The notes under the pieces were generated by a model. The model was not told the DNA's origin. It saw only the letters and a list, made by a program, of their open reading frames with translations, and did no database searches. Source: Carpediemonas membranifera (taxonomy: Eukaryota; Fornicata). Taken from it: a DNA stretch of 64,000 nucleotides. This document shows positions 1-9,464 of the stretch, piece after piece. Every line of letters starts with the position of its first letter. Positions within the stretch are counted from its first letter, which is position 1. Location of the stretch: positions 62,001 to 126,000 of the forward strand of contig JAHDYR010000031.1 in assembly GCA_019828565.1 (NCBI GenBank), given 5' to 3'. Made by a program: the position numbers and the translations under genes.

Positions 1-30
1 GCTAGCTATAGCTAACCTTACCTTGCTAGC

Positions 31-38
31 TATTTACA
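31..38 (-). terminator. TGTAAATA 3'-end element overlapping a stop codon
   Basis: The minus strand reads TGTAAATA, and its TAA is the stop codon of the CEP95-like gene. The same octamer or a close relative (TATAAATA, CATAAATA, GATAAATA) recurs within about 40 nt of many stop codons here, so it is read as a polyadenylation/3'-end signal. Confidence 0.35.
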
Positions 39-1302
39 TAAGAGGACCGCCCTTGCCCACCGTGCCTTCCCGGATTGTCCGCATGACGTACCGGGCCAGG
101 TGGTCGGGCTGGAACCGGGCGGTGTTCTGCTCCACTTCATGGAGTCGCCGCAGCTCGCCCAGCAGACTGTCGACCTCGTTCCTGTACCTGCGGGCGGACT
201 CGGCCTGGATAGTCCGCATGGCCCGGGTCACGGAGGCCCTGCCCTGCCGCTGCTCGTCCCGCATCTGGGCGATCTCCTCCTTCAGCAGGCTGATCTGTGC
301 ACTGTACTGGTGGTCGATGGCGTCCTCCATTTCCTTTCGGAGGGTCTTCTGCCGTGCGACGAGCTCCCGCTTGAGCTGGCCCTCCTCCTTCAGCCGGTCC
401 CGCTCCATGGCGAGGGCGGAGGCGTACAGCTCCCGGAACACCATCTTGGACGCCTGTTCCTGCTTAAGTGCCGTTGCCCGCTTCATCTGGACGACCTCCT
501 GCCGAAGCTTAGTCATGGACGCGTTGGCATGCCGCGCTGACGCCCCCGCCGGAAGTGTCAAGACTGGGTCCCGGACAGAGTCCGTCCGTGTCTCATCCTG
601 CACCGAAGGCATGGTGTACGGCTTCCGCGGCCCCGTCGTCGGGATGCGGTTGGTCACCCGCCGTGCCCGTGTGCCAGACTGGGCCGTCCTCGCCTTCCTG
701 GGCTGAATCCTGCTCGGTGTGCTGGATGCAGACCGTGTGGGCTTACCACGGGCGCCCTGGTCCACGGCCGGGGACACCGTGAAGTCCACCCCTCCTCGGC
801 TGGGCGGCGTGCGGCGCGTGAAGTCAACAGACGTGGCTGCACGGGCCATCGGCGACTCGTCCGCCACCTCTACTGGGGATTCGACCGCAGTGTTCGCCGT
901 GGAGGTCTCGACGGCCCTAGGGGGCCCGTCCGGGAAGAATGTACTGAACTCGGGGAGGACCTCCTCGCTGGACCCAGCCTGGACCAGGCGGTACAGTTCA
1001 TACATGATCTCCGTCAGCCAGTACACGGTGACATAGTCGCGGTCGACCAGGCGGCGGGGATTCAGGTGACTGAGCTCCGTCTGGAATATGTCGGTGCCCA
1101 GGAAGTCTATGAGGGCCGCGGCGTTGTGTAAATGATCTGCATCGGTTGTTACATCCCGGATAATCTCTGGGAGTGTGTCTCCGTGGAGTAGCTCAGTCAG
1201 CACGACGAAAATGCTCTCAGAGACCTCGTCGATGGCCTGAACTGAATAGTCGATTCCCGCCACATCTATTAGCTTATTCAGTGCTTTCACGAGCGGGTCC
1301 AT
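34..1302 (-). CDS. CEP95-like NN-CH domain coiled-coil protein
   Basis: A 422-aa protein. Residues 1-110 look like the NN-CH (calponin-homology-like) domain of centrosomal CEP95: a helical segment carrying HNAAALIDFLGTDIFQ, followed by SHLNPRRLVDRD, matches the HNVQAVIDSL...LSHITGENIV pattern of that family. Residues 130-250 are Ser/Thr/Pro/Arg-rich and probably disordered. Residues 255-400 are strongly charged heptad-like coiled coil. A role at the centrosome or basal body is inferred from the family. The start is a true ATG, and the stop TAA lies inside a TGTAAATA element. The family call rests on recalled resemblance; the coiled coil itself is plain. Confidence 0.6.
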   Translation of the reverse strand: MDPLVKALNKLIDVAGIDYSVQAIDEVSESIFVVLTELLHGDTLPEIIRDVTTDADHLHNAAALIDFLGTDIFQTELSHLNPRRLVDRDYVTVYWLTEIMYELYRLVQAGSSEEVLPEFSTFFPDGPPRAVETSTANTAVESPVEVADESPMARAATSVDFTRRTPPSRGGVDFTVSPAVDQGARGKPTRSASSTPSRIQPRKARTAQSGTRARRVTNRIPTTGPRKPYTMPSVQDETRTDSVRDPVLTLPAGASARHANASMTKLRQEVVQMKRATALKQEQASKMVFRELYASALAMERDRLKEEGQLKRELVARQKTLRKEMEDAIDHQYSAQISLLKEEIAQMRDEQRQGRASVTRAMRTIQAESARRYRNEVDSLLGELRRLHEVEQNTARFQPDHLARYVMRTIREGTVGKGGPLM

Positions 1303-1568
1303 ATCGTACTTGAGCCACTACGTGAAATTTCTCGTGATTTCGCACCTTTACGTGTATACATGCGGCGTTATATACCGGTTCCACCGGCCCACGTCTGTCC
1401 GAATACTCGGCCGGATCAACCGGCGTAGAGTATAGGAGCGGAGCAGCCTGGGGGTGGGAGAAACGGTAAACATCTCGGTATGCTGTGCTGCCGCATTCTG
1501 CTCCATACCGCTATGCAATACTGTTCCGAGCGCCCTTTATGTTTCTGCCAGTCGAGCCGAGCCTGAGC

Positions 1569-2471
1569 TCATCCGTAGATGCTTCCGCCGACGAGGAAGT
1601 TGTACTGGTTATGGTTGTCGGACCCCCCGGACAGCAACAGCACCTCGGTCAGCTTCTTCCTGTCGACGGGCGGCTGCATGCGGTGGAGGTACCACCAGAG
1701 CAGGACTACATCCGCCAGCACGCCGACAAAGAGGAACCCCGCCGTGAAGAGGTACAACACGCCGACGACACGGTGGCCGATGTAGAAGCGGTGCAGGTAG
1801 ATGCAGCCGAGCACGGAGGCCAGGAACGCCACGAAGACGAGCAGAAGAAGAGGCATGACAATCAGGAGGAGCACTGCAACCGTGATGGCGACCGTGACGA
1901 CCTCCGCGGCGTTGAGCTCGGAGTCAATGGCGAGGAACTCGATGACGGCCTCCATGCGCCGGGCCACGCGGTAGACCAACATCGGGACGCCCAGCTCGTA
2001 GTGCAGGGTGCCGTTGAGGGTGACTGTGCCGAGCCCGTTGTTGCTGACGACGAGGTACTGCAGGGCGGGATCGTGCGGCGCCCACCCGTCCGTCGACCGG
2101 GGTATGTCGATCGAGTCTGTGGGCCCGAAGACCTGCCGGCTGGAGACGACACAGCTGTTTCCGGTGATCTTGGGGTCTGCGAGGACGCATTGCCCGTCCT
2201 TCCACTCGTCGTACTCGTTCTGGTCAATGATCGCCGCCACCACCCAGCCTGTGCCCTCGAGGACAGTGAGATTGGCCGTGAATGATTTTCCTAGTAGGAA
2301 TCTGTAGATGATCGTCTCGTCTGGCCTGACGGTTCGTTGTACTTTTGTGGTCTTTTCCGGTTCTATCGAGGTGACGCTGTATGTAAAGTTAAAATGCTCT
2401 TCTGATACTAAAAAGGCGTTAATGCACCCGATAAGAAGCGAAATAGCGACGATAAAGCACGCCAACCGCAT
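1569..2471 (-). CDS. TM2 domain membrane protein with extracellular domain
   Basis: A 300-aa protein. Residues 1-19 form a signal peptide (MRLACFIVAISLLIGCINA). Residues 20-190 form an extracellular/lumenal domain with several N-glycosylation sequons and a Cys pair (C95, C107). Two hydrophobic spans follow at about 191-216 and 218-260. The second carries the TM2-domain pattern: LGCIYLHRFYIG, then a Gly-rich helix with GVLADVV. TM2 proteins occur from bacteria to animals (TM2D1-3), but their function is poorly defined. The tail of about 40 residues is cytoplasmic. A GTGCAGCTTTGG sequence sits about 23 nt upstream of the ATG on the opposite strand. Confidence 0.75.
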   Translation of the reverse strand: MRLACFIVAISLLIGCINAFLVSEEHFNFTYSVTSIEPEKTTKVQRTVRPDETIIYRFLLGKSFTANLTVLEGTGWVVAAIIDQNEYDEWKDGQCVLADPKITGNSCVVSSRQVFGPTDSIDIPRSTDGWAPHDPALQYLVVSNNGLGTVTLNGTLHYELGVPMLVYRVARRMEAVIEFLAIDSELNAAEVVTVAITVAVLLLIVMPLLLLVFVAFLASVLGCIYLHRFYIGHRVVGVLYLFTAGFLFVGVLADVVLLWWYLHRMQPPVDRKKLTEVLLLSGGSDNHNQYNFLVGGSIYG

Positions 2472-2671
2472 CCAATCCTACTTCAATTCGTCTGTGCAGC
2501 TTTGGAACTCCGGTCAAGAACGGTCAAACTGTAGTCTAATGTCGCGATCAGGCCATGACTGAGCACATTGAACCCTGATTCGTGGTGCATATCATCTTCC
2601 AGCGCGGATCCCGGATGGTCATCACAGGCATCATCGGCACGGCATGCTTTATGACAGACAATATTCCATGC

Positions 2672-3388
2672 TCAGTCGTCCTTGAGCTCTTTGAGGAACC
2701 TCTCGCCCTCGGGTGAGTGCAGCACGTTCACACTGAGCAGCACCGAGAACCGCCGCACGAACGCACGGGCCCACGTCCGCTGGGAGACGTGGGCCCGACA
2801 TGCTCTGCTGACCGTGTGGCGCTGGCGGGGGGACAGGGAGGCCACGTGGCGGCCCTCGAGAGTCTGCCACATGCGCTGGTACATCACACGGCTGACGACG
2901 CCGGGCAGGTACCGGATGAAGGCGGGGCAGGTGTGTAGTTGCAGGAGCCGGACACCCTCGGGTGGCGGGCACTCCTTGAGCGCGGCGGCGACGGCCTTGT
3001 GGTTCGAGTGCCCTGTCACGCCAGCCTCATCGAACGTCACGATGACTGTGATGCCCTGCATGCGGGCCTCGCTGTAGATCTGCTCGGCCAGGGCCTGTGT
3101 GTTCCAGGAGAGGTGGGGGTGGTCGACAAAGCCGTCGAACACCGTCACCGTGCCCTTGGTCCCCGTCAGGATCTCCCACGACGCCTCTAGTTCGGACCTT
3201 CGCGTCTCCTTGATGTTCAATTGCCTCTTTTCGAGCTCCTGACTGGAATATCTGGTGGCGTGGGGCACATATTCACCCGATGAGCAGCACAGGAGGCGGA
3301 TCTCACCAATCTCCTTGAAGAAAAGCACCGTGGGACCAAAGAAGAAGCATTCGTCATCGGGATGGGCAGTTACCAGCAACACTTTCAT
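2672..3388 (-). CDS. PIGL: N-acetylglucosaminyl-phosphatidylinositol de-N-acetylase (PIG-L)
   Basis: Second step of GPI-anchor synthesis: zinc-dependent removal of acetate from GlcNAc-PI on the cytosolic face of the ER. The motif HPDDE (residues 9-13 from this start) and the later FDEAGVTGHSNH (119-130) are the metal-binding and catalytic signatures of the LmbE/PIG-L fold. The length of 238 aa is normal. The frame stays open upstream to a GTG at 3721; an ATG at 3481 would add 31 residues without an evident membrane span. The ATG at 3388 places the beta strand before HPDDE at the N terminus. PIG-V of the same pathway lies 34 kb away. Confidence 0.88.
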   Translation of the reverse strand: MKVLLVTAHPDDECFFFGPTVLFFKEIGEIRLLCCSSGEYVPHATRYSSQELEKRQLNIKETRRSELEASWEILTGTKGTVTVFDGFVDHPHLSWNTQALAEQIYSEARMQGITVIVTFDEAGVTGHSNHKAVAAALKECPPPEGVRLLQLHTCPAFIRYLPGVVSRVMYQRMWQTLEGRHVASLSPRQRHTVSRACRAHVSQRTWARAFVRRFSVLLSVNVLHSPEGERFLKELKDD

Positions 3389-3721
3389 CGGTCGTGAGAG
3401 TGCGCGCTGGCTGAAGACATTTATGGCACGCCGTAAATGGAGATAACTGGCAACGGCAGGATTGATGCCCGAGCAGGCCATGCTGTATGCGTCACAAGCC
3501 CCATATATCACATGGGTTCTCCGTGAGTCGGCAGTTGTAGTCGGCCACCACTCTCCCGGAACCAACCAGGGGACCCCGGCCGGGCCCAGCCACTGAACCG
3601 GATCAGCTACTGCTGCGGCCAAATAAAAGGCCCTGTGCGACCTAGCTATCCTCAAAGCAGTCTTCTCCGCGACAATTGGCGAGCCTGCGAATGACGATGC
3701 AGTGAAAACACCTGGCGTCAC
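3389..3721. other. Divergent intergenic region between PIG-L and a Ras-like gene
   Basis: 333 nt if the inner PIG-L start is right. It is more AT-rich than the flanking coding DNA and contains a short ATATAT run near 3505. The minus frame is open throughout, so part may encode an N-terminal extension of PIG-L. No other gene is seen. Confidence 0.4.
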
Positions 3722-4397
3722 ATGAGACGCGGTATCGTCAAGGTATTGGTCTTAGGAGACCGAGATAGAACGGCATTGGTCCAGCGCATCGCTGCAAATG
3801 CAATCCACAATGAGGGCGACGCATCATATGTTGTCCTGGAGAAGCGAATTCCCACAGCGACCGAAGAGGTGCGCTACAGGTTTTGGGACATAGACATGGA
3901 CATATTCCAGTTCAGCGTCTCTGACGCATGGGCCGACGACGCGGCCATCATCCTCGTGACGACCTCGAGCAACGGTACGGCCCGGCACAGGCGCTCACAC
4001 AGACTACACGGCACTGTACTCCGCATGGGAGTTCGTCACTGCCGCTGTTAAGCCAGGCAGAACGAAGCCACTGGCCATCGTCGTCAAGACGAGGGGTGCG
4101 GCGGGGTCCATGCCCGCCCTGCACGGGCAGGACCGCATGACTGTCTATCCGGAGCCGGTCCCCGTGTCTGTAGAGACTGGGGACGGCCTATTAGACCTGA
4201 TCAACATCCTGAACTCGAATGTCCACCGCCGCACGGCCAGTGCCCCCGCCACACCCGCCCCCGTGGAGCACGGGGCCATACAGCTCGAGAGCAGCATACC
4301 ACGGTACGTGCGGCCCAGAAGGGGGTCTCTTAGCAAGATCAAGCACGCAGCCTCGAGCAAGCGGCGGCAGCTGACCGACGAGTGTGTTGCAATGTGA
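3722..4397 (+). CDS. Degenerate Ras-like small GTPase, two exons
   Basis: Exons 3722-3974 and 4003-4397 join to a 215-aa protein. Unspliced, the frame runs into unrelated sequence; spliced, it continues SSNDYTALYSAWEFVTAAVK and then LAIVVKTRG, which fits helix alpha-3 and strand beta-5 of a small GTPase. The strand-loop LVLGDRDRTALVQRI occupies the G1 position but lacks the P-loop GKS/T. G3 reads FWDID instead of WDTAGQ, and G4 reads KTRG instead of NKxD. A G5-like VSVETGDG is present. The Arg/Lys/Ser-rich tail of about 70 residues has no prenylation CaaX box. Nucleotide binding is therefore doubtful, and the protein may be a pseudo-GTPase or only distantly RABL-like. Confidence 0.6.
3975..4002 (+). 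other. 28-nt spliceosomal intron
   Basis: It begins GTACGG and ends GCTCACACAG, in phase 1 (AAC G|..|AC). Removing 28 nt (1 modulo 3) restores the downstream frame. An alternative 16-nt intron using the AG at 3989-3990 would also keep frame, but it lacks the TCACACAG ending shared with other introns in this window. Confidence 0.7.
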
Positions 4398-4453
4398 CTG
4401 GCACATAAAGGACAATGGCTAGTTTATCACGACTAAGATTAATATACACGCCC

Positions 4454-5437
4454 CTAGACCTGGGGCAGATAGGCGGTGCCGTCGACGGGCTCTCCGTCCA
4501 GGGCTGCGAAGACGGTCACCTTCTTCGAGCGGCCACCACGACCACCGCGCCGACCACCGCGCCTCATGAACCATGGCCGTTTGGCGAAGAGCATGAGCAC
4601 CATGGCGGCCGGAGTGATCTGGAGGACGATGTAGAGCAGCTCGAGGTACCAGTACGTGACGTACTCGCAGTATGACCAGTATACGACGCAGTAGGTGTAG
4701 TAGAAGCGGCCCGTGTACAGCAAATAGCAGCCCTCGACCAGCATGAACGTCGCGAACATGACGAAGAAGGTACTGCCGACCACCGTCAGCAGGGCGATAC
4801 GGAAGACAACCATGCGCAGGTTGCTGATCGACTTGCGGAGGATGAAGAGCAGCCGGACGCCGTAGAATAGGTAGAATATGGTCATGGCGTAGTAGACGAC
4901 AGCCGTGAGGATGTTGCTGGCCCCGACGCACCTCAGCTGGTAGTCCATTCGGTCCATGCCATAGCTCGTGATGAGGTACAGCACTGTGTCGGCCAGCAGC
5001 AGGATGAATATGGCGATATTGAAGAGGATGTTGAGGACGAGGACGGTGTGGTGGCTCTTGGTGAGTGTGAGGTGAGTGGTGTTATACAGGAACGAGTGCC
5101 AGACGTGGATGACGAGGGAGAACGCGAAGAACAGCAGGCCGATGGGCACCACGAAGAGGAGGTGCTTGACGAAGTTGAAGAGGGGGACGTATAGTCGGAT
5201 GACGTGGAGAAAGCTGTTCACAAACCGACACAGCGCAAAGATCGCAACACACGAAGACGCCAAAAGCGGGATGAAAGGCGGTTTTCTACCGCGTACAAAC
5301 TGCCAGGCATGTGAACAGAACACCACAACGGCTGCAATCAGCAGGGCGGCATACATCATGGAGCCGATCGTCATGACGGAGAAAAACGACCAAAACACGA
5401 ACGACCATTCCAAGTGAAACGTCGAGGTAATGCTCAT
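4454..5437 (-). CDS. Seven-transmembrane protein, THH1/TOM1/TOM3- or GPR137-like
   Basis: A 327-aa protein with about seven hydrophobic segments spread over residues 10-285, short loops and no signal peptide. The second half, with VGSTFFVMFATFMLVEG and LYIVLQITPAAMVLMLFAKRP, resembles the TOM1/THH1/GPR137 membrane family. That family links endolysosomal membranes to small GTPases in plants and animals. The Arg/Gly-rich MRRGGRRGGRGGRSKK stretch after the last helix is cytoplasmic by the positive-inside rule. The topology is certain and the family is tentative. Confidence 0.5.
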   Translation of the reverse strand: MSITSTFHLEWSFVFWSFFSVMTIGSMMYAALLIAAVVVFCSHAWQFVRGRKPPFIPLLASSCVAIFALCRFVNSFLHVIRLYVPLFNFVKHLLFVVPIGLLFFAFSLVIHVWHSFLYNTTHLTLTKSHHTVLVLNILFNIAIFILLLADTVLYLITSYGMDRMDYQLRCVGASNILTAVVYYAMTIFYLFYGVRLLFILRKSISNLRMVVFRIALLTVVGSTFFVMFATFMLVEGCYLLYTGRFYYTYCVVYWSYCEYVTYWYLELLYIVLQITPAAMVLMLFAKRPWFMRRGGRRGGRGGRSKKVTVFAALDGEPVDGTAYLPQV

Positions 5438-5745
5438 GTGGTGTGGTTCGAAGGAACCTATCCTTTCGAAACGGCTTTGATCCTGATCGCGGCAGAATAT
5501 GCCCAGTCTTGTGTGGTCAAATGTCAGAATATGAGGTGGATCCGAGATAGATTTTCGATATCAGAGCTGCGTTGCTCTGCTGGGGCATTGGGCGCGCCAC
5601 TAGTCCTCTCACTCCACAGGGTGGACCCGACCCGCCTCCCCCTCAGCTCTTCCCAGCAACACGGGCCGACAACGGTGCTGCGTGATATTTACATTGCTTA
5701 TGAATGTTAGATTGCTATGATATAGGATGATTCCGATGGTTGATC
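5438..5745. other. Intergenic region without recognised gene
   Basis: 308 nt between two minus-strand genes. A perfect short palindrome (GGTTCGAAGGAACC core) lies near 5447. I see no coding or tRNA structure. Confidence 0.5.
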
Positions 5746-6413
5746 TTAGAACTTGCGGAAGGTGGCCTCGGGCTTTCCCAGGGCCACCAAGAGAGTATCT
5801 AGTTTGCCCTCGTAGTAGAGCTCCACCACCTCGGCGGGAAGGGCCGAGTGCTGGGCCGACACGGCGTGGTTCCTGCTCTCGGCGAGGTCATCAACTGATG
5901 TGACTGAACCCGTCATGATCTGCTCGGCCGTGACGGGGAGATCAACAACGCCGACTTCAGAGGCGCCTCTGACGCTGTGTGAGAATGTGCGGGGGCGGCA
6001 TACCGTGCGTTCTGGTACCACGTCCGGGTCTTGATAAGGTCGAGCCCGGTAAAGCGCGAGATCAGAAGCAGCTCGTCGTGGCTGGGGTAGGTGTTGGCCT
6101 TGAAGCACATGACGAGGGCGGAGTACTGCATGGGGCTGAAGGACCGCCCTCGGCGCCCCTTGATCACCGGGGTCTTCTTGGCCGGTTTAACGATCGCAGT
6201 CTTCCTCGTTTTGGGCGTTTTGGGCTTCGGAAGGGGAATGCGAGGAGATATCACGGGGCTTATGACACCCACAGGCTGCACTACGGGGATAGTGTGGAAG
6301 GAATCGTCGAAGTCTGATTCCTCGGACGCCGGGTAGGAGCTGGCGGCGAGATACTCGGTCAGATGAGCTGAATCAGTGTTTGGAGACGATAATATGGCAG
6401 CAGAGCAGTGCAT
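5746..6413 (-). CDS. Homeodomain transcription factor, two exons
   Basis: Exons 6413-6004 and 5974-5746 give 212 aa. Residues 86-138 form a divergent homeodomain: the arm GRRGRSFSPMQY, then helices 1 and 2 containing SRFTGLDL, then recognition helix TRTWYQNAR in place of the usual WFQNRR. Splicing places VRGASEVGVVDLPVTAEQ directly after WYQNAR, so the intron sits at the end of the recognition helix. Unspliced, the frame ends soon after. The N-terminal 85 residues are Pro/Ser/Lys-rich. The first ATG is at 6413; the longer open frame to 6527 starts with GTG. It is probably a nuclear DNA-binding protein with unknown targets. Confidence 0.72.
5975..6003 (-). other. 29-nt spliceosomal intron
   Basis: It begins GTATGC and ends ATTCTCACACAG on the minus strand, splitting the Arg codon after WYQNA. 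Length is 2 modulo 3, exactly the frame offset between the homeodomain and its C-terminal continuation. Confidence 0.8.
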
Positions 6414-6677
6414 TGCGTGCGGATAAGAGTAGAAGCGAGAGTAGTATTGTTGTGGGCTGTTCTTGAAAGCCGGCGAGACGCAAAAGTGTTCTCTTTTAAG
6501 CAAGGGACCCTCGCCAGCCCATGTCACAGCCGTATGTGGGGGCGGTACCCTATAGCCATGTGCATCCCCCTCCTTTTTGTCCAGCTCGCCCTGGTCGCCA
6601 AGAAAAGAACGACCGTCGTTGACGAGAATTAACCATTGCAGGAAAGGACCCCAACAGAAGGAGGCGGTAAATCTATA

Positions 6678-6685
6678 TATTTACA
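6678..6685 (-). terminator. TGTAAATA 3'-end element after the FYVE gene
   Basis: The minus strand reads TGTAAATA beginning 3 nt after the stop codon, within an AT-rich run in otherwise GC-rich DNA. It is the same element as at 31-38 and 9465-9472. Confidence 0.35.
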
Positions 6686-6687
6686 GA

Positions 6688-8100
6688 CTACAGGTAGTCC
6701 TCGACCACCTTAACGCCGTTAAACTGCGTCGTGACTGTCAGCTCCGTCAGCCTGTCCCGCTTGGGCCCCTCCTCGACGAGGCCCGCTAGCTTGCCGGCTG
6801 CATCCATGCCGGCGTCCTTGATCAGCCCGTCCGAGAGGGACGTGGCCCCGTCGAGTGCCTCGATGAGGGCGTCATCCACAGCCCGGCCCAGACCCGCAGC
6901 ACACTCGTCGATCTCCGCCATCGAGTTGAGCAGACCGAGGGCAATGGGCGTCAGGTCGTTGTCCTGGGCGGCGATGATAGCCGTGAGGGCGGGGACGACG
7001 GATGTCTGGCCTGGGTCGGTCAGCCGGGCCGCCAGGACAGCCGAGCGGGCGACCATGGTGCGGATGGCGACCATGGCGGCACACTTCACCTGGGGGTCGA
7101 AGGCGGTGAGCAGGCCGGCCACCATCTCGATGATGCCGCGCTTGTCAAAGACGGGCAGGACCGCTGGAGTGGCCGTAGCGACGAGGGAGACGCAGCGGGC
7201 GGCGTTCCTCTGGATCTGGGGCACGGTGAGCGTGAGCAGGCGTGCGAGGGCGGTGACGATGGTGCACTGGGGTACCTTGGTCATGGCGTGCGTGTACCGC
7301 AGGGCGTCGTGGGTCAGCAGGTTGGCCAGGGCGGCCGTGCAGCACTGCTGCAGGGTGCGGACCTCGATCTTGAGCACGCGGTCGATGGCGGCCATGGTGG
7401 AAATGGGGTCGGCGTCGTGCGTGACGACGGCGGGGCAGGGTGAGATGTTGCGGAGGATCCAGACGAGGAACTCCTGGAGATACGGCTCCTCGCACACGCG
7501 GATGCATGTCAGCACCGCAGTCGCCCCGCCGGCGTCGATGAAGGCCCGTGCGACCTCCGGGTCGAACGAGGCGGTGAGGTTGATGACGACTCCGAAGAGC
7601 ATGGACCAATAGAGGTCGGTGCGGGTGGACCGGACGGAGTACTCCTTCACAGCCTCCACCACCTGGCGCATGAAGGCGTTGTTCTTCCACTTGAGGATGA
7701 GTGCGCGGTCATCGTCGGTGCGGATGGAGTTCCTGATGGCCCGGAGGTACTCCGTGCGGATGAGGATGTCAGAGGACTTGAACAGGTGGAAGTAGGACCT
7801 GTACGCCTTCAGCTGGTAGTCCTCGGACAGGATGAGGTGGCACAGGTTGCAGACCCGCTCCAGCACTGTTTCCTTGCCAACCCAGATGCCCGTCTTCATG
7901 CACGAATTGCAAAACAGGCGTCCACAGCGGCGGCAGTGGTGGCGTCTGTTGAAGAAGGAGAACTCAGCGTCGCACAGCATGCAGCTGGCGCTGTTCTCGT
8001 CAGAGAGCCAGTCATTCTTCTTTTTGAGAATTGCCATGTTATAAGGAGAGGGTGTGAGGCTCTTATCAACACCCCACATCATTCCAGGTGTTGTGTCCAT
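6688..8100 (-). CDS. FYVE-domain protein with armadillo-like repeats
   Basis: 470 aa from the ATG at 8100. Residues 31-87 form a canonical FYVE zinc finger with WLSD, RRHHCRRCG and four paired CxxC motifs, the signature for binding PI3P on endosomes. The remaining ~380 residues are helical with repeating hydrophobic spacing, such as ALANLLTHDALRY and RCVSLVATATPAVLPVFD, typical of ARM/HEAT solenoids. A role as an endosomal PI3P effector or scaffold is inferred. An in-frame ATG at 8193 would add 31 residues, but the inner start is preferred because MDTTPGMMW leads directly into the conserved part. A TGTAAATA element follows the stop by 3 nt. Confidence 0.85.
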   Translation of the reverse strand: MDTTPGMMWGVDKSLTPSPYNMAILKKKNDWLSDENSASCMLCDAEFSFFNRRHHCRRCGRLFCNSCMKTGIWVGKETVLERVCNLCHLILSEDYQLKAYRSYFHLFKSSDILIRTEYLRAIRNSIRTDDDRALILKWKNNAFMRQVVEAVKEYSVRSTRTDLYWSMLFGVVINLTASFDPEVARAFIDAGGATAVLTCIRVCEEPYLQEFLVWILRNISPCPAVVTHDADPISTMAAIDRVLKIEVRTLQQCCTAALANLLTHDALRYTHAMTKVPQCTIVTALARLLTLTVPQIQRNAARCVSLVATATPAVLPVFDKRGIIEMVAGLLTAFDPQVKCAAMVAIRTMVARSAVLAARLTDPGQTSVVPALTAIIAAQDNDLTPIALGLLNSMAEIDECAAGLGRAVDDALIEALDGATSLSDGLIKDAGMDAAGKLAGLVEEGPKRDRLTELTVTTQFNGVKVVEDYL

Positions 8101-8308
8101 GCTGGAATGATGATTTGTGGCGGGCTTGCAAGAAAAAATGATGACCTTCAAATCCCCCCGTATATGGTGATGCAGACCTGTATCAAACTGCATCTAGCCA
8201 CACTTGTCCCAGTATGCGTCGTGAGGTCGCACATGAGCTTTCCAAGCCATCCCCCATTCAGACCATGGCCGTGGGTTTATCAGTAAGAGTACTATGCTAC
8301 AAGAGGCA

Positions 8309-9043
8309 CTAGGTCAGACCCGCGATGGCCTGATAGTGCCGGGACATCAACCGCACGCCGTCCATGCCGGCGCGACGGGTTCCGGCGGACTTCGCCCTGT
8401 TGTTGCCGAGGAGGGGGAGCTCGGCATACTCGGATGTCTTCGACTTGGACGCTAGGTAGCCCCAGTCGATGTCCATGGCGTATCCGTGTGTCGTGGCGGA
8501 GGCTCTGGTGCGTGGCGTGGTGGGTGCGGTGCGGCACGGCTTTTTTGGTCTGCCGCGGGACACCGGACGCGTCGACCGAGGCGAGGCAGAGGTAGTGGGT
8601 CTTGCACGCTGAGACCCAAGGGTGGATTCGCGGAGCGATTTCTTGTGTTCCGCGAGAGAAACACCGAGGGCACGGAGTACCAACGGCTGGTCCTGCGGGG
8701 TAATCTGGGTATACGCCCTCTCGACCCTCGGGGGAGCTGTAGTCGGCGGCTGCGGATTGCTTGGTGAGTGAGACATCGTATATGAGCGAAGGCGGCGATG
8801 GGATTGAAGAGGAGAATTTGTGTAGCCTCGTGAAGCCGCTGAATTCTCTTCGAGACCGGACAAATGCGGCGGAGAAACATCGGGTAGAGCAATAAGTGTA
8901 TCTGCAGTTGTTTTTGAAAGCGATAGAGGCGAGGGTCGCGTAGGTTTGTGCAAATTGACTTGCATGCTGATCAATTCCGGTGGATTCGCTGCAGAAGAGA
9001 TCTTTGGGCGTAAACTGGTTCCATTTCGCCTTGGTCTGAACAT
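8309..9043 (-). CDS. Hypothetical Ser/Pro/Arg-rich protein
   Basis: A 244-aa protein of low complexity, rich in Ser, Pro, Thr and Arg, with no membrane segment or catalytic motif. The only ordered-looking part is the last ~55 residues (DIDWGYLASKSKTSEYAELPLLGN and then a basic helix). I do not recognise a family. Coding status is supported by an intact ATG-started frame in the right position between two well-supported genes. It could be a cytoskeletal linker, but nothing in the sequence proves that. Confidence 0.45.
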   Translation of the reverse strand: MFRPRRNGTSLRPKISSAANPPELISMQVNLHKPTRPSPLSLSKTTADTLIALPDVSPPHLSGLEENSAASRGYTNSPLQSHRRLRSYTMSHSPSNPQPPTTAPPRVERAYTQITPQDQPLVLRALGVSLAEHKKSLRESTLGSQRARPTTSASPRSTRPVSRGRPKKPCRTAPTTPRTRASATTHGYAMDIDWGYLASKSKTSEYAELPLLGNNRAKSAGTRRAGMDGVRLMSRHYQAIAGLT

Positions 9044-9464
9044 AGTAACGATTCAGTGAACAACAAGGCCGTGTCAGCACAGTGATATGGTTTCGACTCC
9101 ATCGAGAGTCACCGTGGCACGACTGATCCGCCCAGCATCCAGAATATACGGATATGACATAATCAGATACACTTGGTCATCCTCGCATTATCATCTCCAC
9201 CGAGCAAGCCACGGGGTAGAACGCTGTGACAGCCGCCCGGCCCGGACTGACCTCAGCCTTACCCGCCCTTACCCGTCCAGCATCAGTATGACAACTGGAT
9301 GCGTGCACCCGCCCAATCCACATCACTTTATGCTCACAGCCCTGGTGTCATGCTGAGGGTAGGGCGTGTCATTGCCAATGTGAGTGGTGGCAGTAGTACC
9401 GGTTTGGCAGGAGCCCTATCGACCACAGCGAGCCCTGCCACACTATATAGTCAGAGTATTTACG
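9044..9464. other. Intergenic region without recognised gene
   Basis: About 420 nt between the hypothetical protein and the RING gene. Codon bias is lost here and several short frames overlap on both strands. The AT-rich stretch at 9441-9472 belongs to the 3' end of the RING gene. Confidence 0.5.

Noticed and set aside
1..40. Telomere or subtelomere repeat at the window start
   Set aside because: GCTAGCTATAGCTAACC is not a tandem telomeric unit and is the 3' flank of a normal gene.
1485..2285. 266-aa acidic frame antisense to the TM2 gene
   Set aside because: Low-complexity Asp/Glu/His text without a fold; the minus strand has a signal peptide and a TM2 domain.
5440..5475. Palindrome around GGTTCGAAGGAACC as tRNA or attachment site
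   Set aside because: Single short palindrome without cloverleaf or mobile gene.
9080..9130. tRNA T-arm-like sequence (GGTTTCGACTCC)
   Set aside because: Stem pairing fails and no D or anticodon arm lies upstream.
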